From: Lutjanus erythropterus
Lineage: Eukaryota > Chordata > Actinopteri > Lutjaniformes > Lutjanidae
Assembly (NCBI GenBank): GCA_020091685.1
Contig: CM034607.1
Span: forward strand, 11,603,884 to 11,667,883
Reading direction: 5' to 3'
Length of the DNA: 64,000 nt
The notes beneath the pieces were generated by a model, which searched no databases, had not been told where the DNA came from, and was given only the letters and a program-made list of their open reading frames with translations. Made by a program: the position numbers and the translations under genes. This document shows, piece after piece, positions 56,236 through 64,000 of the stretch; the first letter of the stretch is position 1; every line of letters begins with the position of its first letter.

Positions 56236-57551
56236 TAAAGGGAAAGTTCAGATCATTTGATGCCAGTCGGCCAGTCGGTACACCCGCTGTTAGGAGTAGC
56301 AGAGTGGAATACCAGCATGAAAGCTAAGCACTGCTGTGGACAAGGTCAACAGCAAAAGGTATTTTTTATTTAAAAAAGATCCACCTAAGAAAAATCAGTT
56401 TGAGTGTGCTCTATGGTTAGAACATTTTAACCACTTTACTTTGCCATCAGACAGCCTTTCTGATGGGAAACCACCATTATATAAGCAAAAAAAATCTCTC
56501 TCCAAACCAACCAAACTCCATACGCAAAATTAGAAATGTTTAACAGTGGGGACTGGTCAATAGAGGGCACCAGAGCACCACCCCACCTCTCCCCACATCT
56601 TAAAACTTCAGTCAAGGCTTAATTACTTTGAAATATATACTGTATTTTCATGAAATGAGCCAGGATAATACTGTGTAGTTAGTGAGTAAAAAAATAATTT
56701 ATAAAATGTGCTGTTAAAATGTTTTATGGTGTCTAAAGTAAGTACTCTTGCTATAAGCTGTACATGTACAATTTCAATCCAATAATTTTCTTCCATTGTC
56801 TGATGGTTTGTAGTATCAGATTTCTTTCATACTTGAGGTACTTTTTGCTAACTTTAGTCTTTCAACATAAATTGAAAAATAAAATGTAATTATCATCAAG
56901 GATTTGCACTAATTGAAGTACCTCAGCTTACCTTAACTAAGCAAGTTCAATTACTCTAAAAAATGTTCATTAAGTTCAGCAAACATAAACAAAGGCCCTT
57001 TTCATATATTAAAATATACTGGTGCAATACCTTAAGACGTTTGCCTGATTATCAATATAGGCCTCCCTGAAGAAAAATTCAGCAGCCGCCAAATTTTTAC
57101 TCTCAGAACATGATGGTTCCTAATCAACAGTTGCCTTGAGCTGTTGTTTGTGTTACTGTGTGACTTCAGTGAATCCAAACTCTTTTAAAAACACCAAGGT
57201 CACACAATAATACAAACAAACACACTGAGGCAGCAGTAAATCAGAAACTCGCACCTATGGAAACAATATTTGACTTATGTAACAGTGGTTTCCTGTAAGA
57301 AAAGGATGTCTGATGGCAGTGTCAAGTTGTAAAAATATTCGATCCACCCAAAAACATCAATATCAGTGGATAAAAGTGGATAAAATACCTTTGACGGCTG
57401 ACCTCGTCAATAACAGTCCATTGCTTAGTTTCCATCCTGGTGCCCCCCTCAGCTTCTCTAAACTGGGGACGTGTCGGCCACCATCTACTGTAGCTAATAC
57501 ACTCACATACCTCATATAGCCCTACATCAAATTATCCAAACGATCCCTTTT
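56236..57551. mobile_element. Palindromic MITE, copy 4, with an insertion
   Basis: Starts TAAAGGGAAAGTTCAGATCA and ends CAAATTATCCAAACGATCCC then TTT. Compared with copy 2, about 550 bp of unrelated AT-rich sequence (about 56540-57095) interrupts it. Its right TA is mutated. Confidence 0.8.
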
Positions 57552-59834
57552 GAAACACAGTTCAAATGTAACAATGTGTGGTGTCAGATCCTCATAACCA
57601 GAAACTAAGGCTCATCATTTGGCCTGATCAACTGCACTGACAGCTCCATTGCAGGAAAGACATCCATCTTATCAAAATCAAAATGCAGTGGGGCATAAAA
57701 TCGATATGGCCGTATATTTCCCTTTGTAATATTGTACTGATACGCTGTTGCCAAGTATTGATAGCACTCTAAATTATTCTGCAGCAGAGTCACTTCATGA
57801 CTCCTCATGGTTGCCCTCATATTAAGTATGTTAGGATGAAAGCAAGCTCACTAATGTGCCGTGAAGAATAAAAATTTAGCACAAAGACAGACTGCTGGGG
57901 AAAGCATTTCAGAGAGACAGAGAGGCATATTTTCAGTGAAAAGATGGGCCCACTTTGGACTGTGGAACACTGACGGGACAAACAAACTTGATAAAGGCTA
58001 TACTGTGTAATGTGCGTCTAATCTGCAACACCTGTCCCACAGAAATAAAGTATGCAGCAAACGAGGATTAGACTTTTCATCATCATCATGATTTTTGTGG
58101 AGTGTAAACCACTTCAAGGGCTGTGAGTGTACTGCAGTACATACAAAGGAAGCTGACTTCATAAGCTGACTGCATCCCACATCACATCACCTGCACTGTT
58201 ACAATTTAAGGGCAGGTACACTAGTTGTCCAGAAATGGACATGACATGGACGTGACAACAAATGGCATGCACAAGGATTGCACCCTCTGGTTGGTTGGTC
58301 AATGGGTTGGTCGTCATGCTTTCATGAGGACAGACTTGCTAAGTTAAGGATTACAGCCATAGTACACACATGGTTGTGTTTATACTACATCATGTGACTT
58401 TATGCAGAGTGTTGTCACTGATTTGTCACCATGTGCAGTCTAACACATACAGTCCACGTGGTCATATCTAGGGCTGAACATCATTTATAAAATTACAAGT
58501 ACCTATACCCTTGACAAATGACACCAATACCAATATACTTATCATGTGAATGGAATCACTCCTGAAACATTTTCTGCATTTATTGTTATAAGATGTTGAA
58601 CTAGCAACTCTGTCAAACACACCACACTCACCTTTATCACACCACAGACTGTATATTAGGATAGTAGCTGTGGCGGTAATGAGCCAATCACATATTGCAT
58701 TAAATCAAAGAACGCTTCCAATGATCGGCTGCAAGCAAAACCATACAAATAGTCATGTTTTTCTAGACGATTACTAACTGGCACTGTGTGTTCTATTTGT
58801 GCTCTTTACCATGTAATCACGATCTTGAGTCACGTAAATAAATGAAAATAAAAATGAATGAAATTCACATTACCCAGCACACTGCAAAGCTTCACACTCT
58901 CACAGATGTGGAAAGTGTAAATAAGGCTTATAACATCACAAGTTACCCGCTGATTTCTCATTGCCAGGCATATTACATGATGTACCACTTGTGCCAGAGA
59001 AACTTTGATTTCACTTTGATGATCTCACACAGCTCTGTTGATCTGCTGGCTCTTTTGCTTCATTGACCTTCACTTATAAGCAACAACTAAGAAAAAAGTT
59101 CAGTCTTCTCAAAGGGCCTGCAGGGAAATACACAACATCATTGAGTAAGAAAGGTTTGATGAAAAGTGGGAACAACAAAAATCTGAATTACAACACTTCA
59201 AAAATAATTTCTAATCTGCTGAAGCACAGAAAATACTAGAATTGGTCATATCTAACAGCAACCTGAGGGGGACTTTTTCCTTGAAGTAGTTAACTTAAAT
59301 AGTAGCGACTGTACCATACAATGATTTGCTGTGTTGATGTTCTGCAGGCTCGGATCAAAGCCACGTATTTACTGCAGCTATCACTCTGTTCAGTGCCATT
59401 TGTTCCCACTATGTACTGCACCATGAAAGCACCGTTTCCTCTGAATAGACTGGACACAAAGCTTTCCATGGCAGCAGCACACACAAGGTCAGTTTGTTCT
59501 TATAGAATTGTCAAGATGGACAGTCAACGCAAAGACATTTTATAACACCTTTGTGGAGTCTTGGAATTGTAAAGATGAACGACAGCCAAAGAGCTCCATG
59601 ACAACACACAAACACTTTTACACAGTTTAGGCAAAATCAATGCCAGCTTGTCAACTACCAATGTCTTTGTTACACCCCTTGGTGTCTCATACTGATGTAT
59701 GCTTTAGTAGTAGTAAGAGATGCTGCTAGTACGCCTATTTAACATGATTGGGGCCTATTAATGTGGCTGAAATTGTTATCAACAAGATAAAAAATGAACT
59801 TTTATGTGACTCACAAATACTATGTAAAGTTTAT
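57552..59834. other. Non-coding, with a MITE fragment
   Basis: 57600-57820 is non-repetitive and AT-rich (see findings). 58471-58780 is a diverged copy of the element at 63403-63704 (TAGGGCTGAACATC, CGGCTGCAAGCAAAACCATA, AATAGTCATGTTTTTCTAGA). Confidence 0.5.
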
Positions 59835-60161
59835 TAGGACTGCAACTAATGATTATTTTCACCATCGATTAATATGTCGATTCTTTGCTCAATTATTCAA
59901 GGAGTTGTTTGGTCTATAAAATGTCAGAAAATGGTGAAAAACGTTGCTCAGTGTTTCTCAAATTCCAAGGTGACTTCCTCAAATGTCTTGTTCTGTCCAC
60001 AACCCAAACATATTCAGTTTAGTTTTAGTAAAGAAAACCAGGAAATATTCACAGTTAAGAAGATGAAATCAGAGAATTTTGATTTTTTTTTTTTGTCTTC
60101 AACAAATTGCTCAAACAGATTAACTGATTATCAAACACTTTGATTAATCATTGCAGCTCTA
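59835..60161. mobile_element. hAT-like MITE (TAGRRCTGCAAY ends) with perfect 8-bp TSD
   Basis: Starts TAGGACTGCAACTAATGATT and ends AATCATTGCAGCTCTA. Flanked on both sides by AAGTTTAT (59827-59834 and 60162-60169). The internal text TATAAAATGTCAGAAAATGG and CCTCAAATGTCTTGTTCTGT is a very common percomorph repeat. 327 bp, no transposase. Confidence 0.92.
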
Positions 60162-60169
60162 AAGTTTAT

Positions 60170-62354
60170 ACCAATATGTATTTTTGACAAATTATTCCAA
60201 CAGATTATTTAAAGGTTACAGAGCACCATGACCCGGGGCCCAGAACAACTGATCCAGAGATCCCTCTGTGACGATGGCTCTGTTCAGAGAAGAAGTTAAT
60301 TAATTTCTTCTTGGCCAAGGACCCCTTACAAAATAAAAAATATATTGGGAACACCCACATGTGTCTCCCTTAGAATAATTTCACGCTGACTATTATTCTG
60401 TTGAAAATTATCAAAAGTTATAAACTCTCTGTGCAACACATCAGTTTCATACTCTGTATTGGAACTATGTTATATTGCATGGTCTCTAATAAAATAAAGA
60501 ACAGAACAAAATAGAACTAATAAAAATCATGTGAGAACAATAAGCCTAGCCTGGGACTTGAATATAATTAGGTCTGTAAAATTGTCTTTGAAAGGGAAAC
60601 AGTAAATATAATTATTGATAAAGGTCTGATCCTAATATAAACACAGGCTATAACGAAGCCATGTGTGAATAAACAAATACCATAATATCATAATTATTTA
60701 AATGAATTAAACTGAGAACCCCTTGTTTAGAGAAAAGACAAACATCCTTGTATTGTTATCTAGGCTGGCTCTGTTCAAGAGCTCGCTAAAGCTCACTCAG
60801 TAAACCTCACTAATTAACATGTTATATTTTGGCTGTGAAATCCATACAAAAAAAAACAAAAAAAAAAACAGTCTCAGCTGGTTGTCTGGCAACCTCACAG
60901 TGACGACAAGACTCAGCCAGGCTAGCAGTTTTCCACTCCCTCCAGCCATTATTCTCATATTTTAATTGCAACCTGCTAGGCCAAGATTCATATTTAGTGT
61001 ACAACAATCTGCTCATCTAACTCAAAAAAAGCAAATTAGCGCATTTCCCAAAATGTTATACAGTGCTGTTTTAACTTCATTCATATGAAGTATTTACGCG
61101 GCATATTAAGTGCCAGTAATATCTCATATTCGAAGAGAAATGTTTGACCTTTGATTTGAGCGACAACAAAATAAAGACAGAAAAACTCTTCGTGCATATC
61201 TGACCTGCACTGTGTAATCCAGTGGAAAGGTTAGCGAGCAGCAGGCTGACTCATGCTGAAAACACACAGAAACACAAACACCCACATGTCTGCACACTAA
61301 CACGATGTGCACGACAGGGCGGGTGGAAAACACACCGAGTATCTGAAAAGGTCAAGGGTTGTGGATCAATTCTGACAGGGCCACTGGGATATGGACACAG
61401 ATGGCGCATAATCTACCATCCCCTCTGAATTATGCAGTGTGACTCTCACCCTCTCTCTTCTCTGGCCAAAATCACAGCCAAAACATTCATTCAGACCTAG
61501 TTACACTTCACTAAAAGCCCTTGTTGTTGGTTCACACTCCACTGGCACAATAAAGAGAGCTGATGCCCACATCAGCCAAAATAAACTATTTTAAGAATGA
61601 TAGAAAATGTGCACTTAGCGTAAACTTGGCTTAAACAAATCTTTAACTCGCCAACAGCAGAAACAAACGCAATTTGTAATATAATCATGTACCAAATGGA
61701 TTTGTGCTGTTGACACTGAATTTGAAGACAAATGTGTTTTACAGAATAACCACATACATATTAAAATTATTTCACAATGTCATTCTGGATACTGGATATA
61801 TAAAGTTTACTTCTGACTGTAATGCTGACAGGACTAATCTAGTTTTAGCCCCTCCTTTGCAATCTTTAAAGTTTCCATGAAGTCAAAATCAATGTTTAAG
61901 TGTTTTTATCACATACGTATTGTGCTATACTTAACCTATATGCAGGTATCTGACCCAACCAGCAAAAGAGTTGTTTTGTACATATTCTCTGGTATTTTTA
62001 ATAGTATTTCAGAGTTTTTCTTTCCCTGGGAAACAATTTAAAACTGCTAATGACTCATCCTGCACCCATGGATGTATAAATTTGCGTCCAATGAAACGTT
62101 TTCTCGTTCATGACACAGTGGAGCATGGTAGGAGAATAGATTGTTTCTGTAAAGTAGCTATCCGTGGCTGTTAGCGGGGGAACATGATTACACACCAGGA
62201 TGAACACAGTGTCCGAGACAAGGAATACACTACAGAGGTCGTCCACAGAGTTTCTTCTTGGAAAACTGGGTTTACTTGTTACTAAAATATGATGGCTAGC
62301 TGCTAACTGGTGTTAACTTGGTTTGCCATGAATCAGCCCGAAGGGGGTGGAGGG

Positions 62355-62358
<4 letters not shown>
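60170..62358. other. Non-coding, with a dispersed-repeat fragment
   Basis: 60770-61065 carries text related to the repeats at 11600-11960 and 35880-36310 (CTCACTAATTAACATGTTAT, GCAAATTAGCGCATTTCCCA). A-rich interruption at 60847-60870. No exon recognised. Confidence 0.45.

Positions 62359-62437
<79 letters not shown>
62359..62437. repeat. (GT)n microsatellite, about 79 bp
   Basis: Uninterrupted GT run followed by GGTGGGGGGAGG. The longest simple repeat in the window. Confidence 0.97.
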
Positions 62438-63402
62438 TGGGGGGAGGTATAACGCACAACTCTATTGGCTAGTATAAAAGCCAATCAATGTCTGACAAGT
62501 CCCTCCTGAGCTGCCTGTTTTATAGGCAACACAAAAGCAAAAGCAACGTAGGTGTTTCTTGGGAACTTAAAGACTTCAAATCTAAATTAAACAATCACTG
62601 AGATAACAATGGACATCTCCATGCAAAATTAAGTCCTTTCATGTGGCTAAAATTATTACTTATGCTGTCACACAGGTAATTCAATTATTGATTAAAGTAA
62701 ATGGCTTTGAATCAAAGCACTGTAGAGATCAAAACACATTTTTGGACAAATCTGGGACAGCTTTCTGCTGTCTACAAAAAGCAGAGACAAAGGTAGGGAT
62801 AGCACCCAATCAGTTGTGTTTATAATACATTATTTTGTGAATGACTACATGGAGCGTCCAAAACAAAGACCACTGCAGCAATAATGATACAGTGACATTA
62901 AAGAGGGCAAACACAAATGCACGCACATATATAAAGAGAAATGTACACAAAAGAAATGAAAGTAGAGGGGGACACTGGATGAGCTCCACTGCCTTTCAAT
63001 TACTGTCCCCTCTCTCCTTATGCTCCTCCAGCTCTCATCTGAGACAGAGCTGTGAAATTGAATTGCTGAGCACATCTCGACAAACAAAGCAACTCTCCAC
63101 CTTGCTGCCAGCAGAGGGAAGGACCAGCACCGTGACAGCGACAACACACCCATGTCAGAGCCTGATAACTTCAGTAACTGCTGGAAAGAAAACAAATCTA
63201 GGGGGCTTAAATCAAAAGTGCAGTGGAGCAGCTGAACAGACCAATGAGGAGGGAGGTACTGGTGCACTGTATCATTGGTCGTGGTCCTTTGCTCTGAGAC
63301 ACTTCCCAAAATCTGGTCCTTCACGTGGTGCTTGTGGACAAATGTGAATCCACTCACACCCCTTATAGGCCTTTTTCACAGCAGCCATATTGATTTATTG
63401 AT
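62438..63402. other. Non-coding, nothing recognised
   Basis: Open frames of 168 and 170 codons overlap almost completely on opposite strands at 62841-63357. Neither looks like a known protein and there are no convincing splice sites, so I do not call a gene. Confidence 0.45.
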
Positions 63403-63704
63403 TAGGGCTCAGTATCTTTCATACAATTTTGATACCAATACCAATACCAGAGCCCTTAAAGTGATACTGATATCAATGGAGTGCTTCATTTATCACTGAT
63501 TTATCTTTACGCGACGATACTCTTTTATGAAAAATGCTTGTCATGACTGGCTGCAAGCAAAAACACATAAATAGTCATTTTTCTGTAGATCTGGGTACCA
63601 AAAGGAGTGAGGAATCATTGGACTGGGGTAAGTTTCGATACTACTTGGTACTACATTATTTCAATAGGTACCTCAAAGGTACTGAGTACCAATACCCAGA
63701 CCTA
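63403..63704. mobile_element. MITE with TAGGGCTCAGTATC / AATACCCAGACCTA ends
   Basis: Termini are imperfect inverted repeats. Internal ATACCAATACCAATACCAGA and GGTACTGAGTACCAATACCC echo them. About 302 bp. No matching target-site duplication visible. A related fragment lies at 58471-58780. Confidence 0.6.
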
Positions 63705-64000
63705 AAGAGCATATCTTAAACTGTGGAGCTACTCATTTACTCAATAACTACCAAAAAACTGTTCTGGCTTAATTGTTGGACTTTTTATTGATGCTCTGTT
63801 GAAAATGTCCATTTTTTTAATGGCGCTACAAGCAATTCTGGAGAAAGATAGTTGATTTTTGAGTCTCATTCCCAGGTCATCAGATACAGACACTTTGGTG
63901 TTGGACAAGTTGTCAAATACTGGTGCTTTGGATTATTGTCTCAAACCAAATCACCAACGCGAAGCACTGGTATTTGACGACCTGAGAATGAGACTTCTTT

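Noticed and set aside
62841..63357. Open frames of 168 (plus) and 170 (minus) codons on opposite strands
   Set aside because: Nearly full overlap, no recognised domain, no supporting splice sites or codon bias; random open frames of this size occur in 64 kb.
1..64000. CRISPR arrays, bacterial operons, phage or retroviral genes
   Set aside because: Tandem arrays present are minisatellites within MITEs or introns; no reverse transcriptase, integrase, transposase or Cas motif was seen in any frame.

Overview
The window is vertebrate nuclear DNA, most likely from a percomorph-type teleost. The signs are a multi-exon gene with GT-AG introns, moderate AT richness, long (CA)n/(GT)n microsatellites, and many short palindromic DNA-transposon derivatives (MITEs) of kinds typical of spiny-rayed fishes. 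I see no bacterial, viral or organellar gene.

The only protein-coding gene I can support is on the minus strand: eleven coding exons between 27927 and 6969 that join in frame across canonical GT-AG introns. The product is a DLGAP/SAPAP/GKAP postsynaptic scaffold, closest in recognisable landmarks to DLGAP3 (SAPAP3). It carries guanylate-kinase-binding repeats, dynein-light-chain-type VQV motifs, the C-terminal GKAP domain and a TRL PDZ ligand for SHANK proteins. Counted from the first in-frame ATG of the largest exon (27826) the model is 1092 residues. The 5' end is open: the largest exon has a good splice acceptor, and a GTG codon sits where the family normally starts, so an upstream exon is expected.

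Layout: 1-6968 is the 3' side of the gene and contains a 1.3 kb inverted-repeat structure starting about 140 bp after the stop codon. 6969-27927 holds the coding exons and introns, with a 0.95 kb transposon derivative, a duplicated intronic segment flanking a TAGCTA-rich array, and a 169-bp intron that is about half MITE remnant. 27928-64000 has no recognisable coding exon and is probably 5' intron or upstream DNA. It contains an inverted pair of minisatellite-bearing MITEs (29.2-31.5 kb), a 0.6 kb foldback MITE (38.8 kb), four copies of one palindromic TA-flanked MITE family (48.5-57.6 kb), a nested insertion with a perfect 8-bp target-site duplication (50.2-50.7 kb) and another 8-bp-TSD hAT-like MITE (59.8 kb).

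I found no credible new multi-gene system. The points worth checking are the start of the protein, fish-specific repeats inside it, a weak splice donor, and the dense palindromic repeats that could fold in the pre-mRNA. Residue numbers below use the ATG at 27826 as residue 1. All family and homology statements come from recognition of sequence, not from a search.
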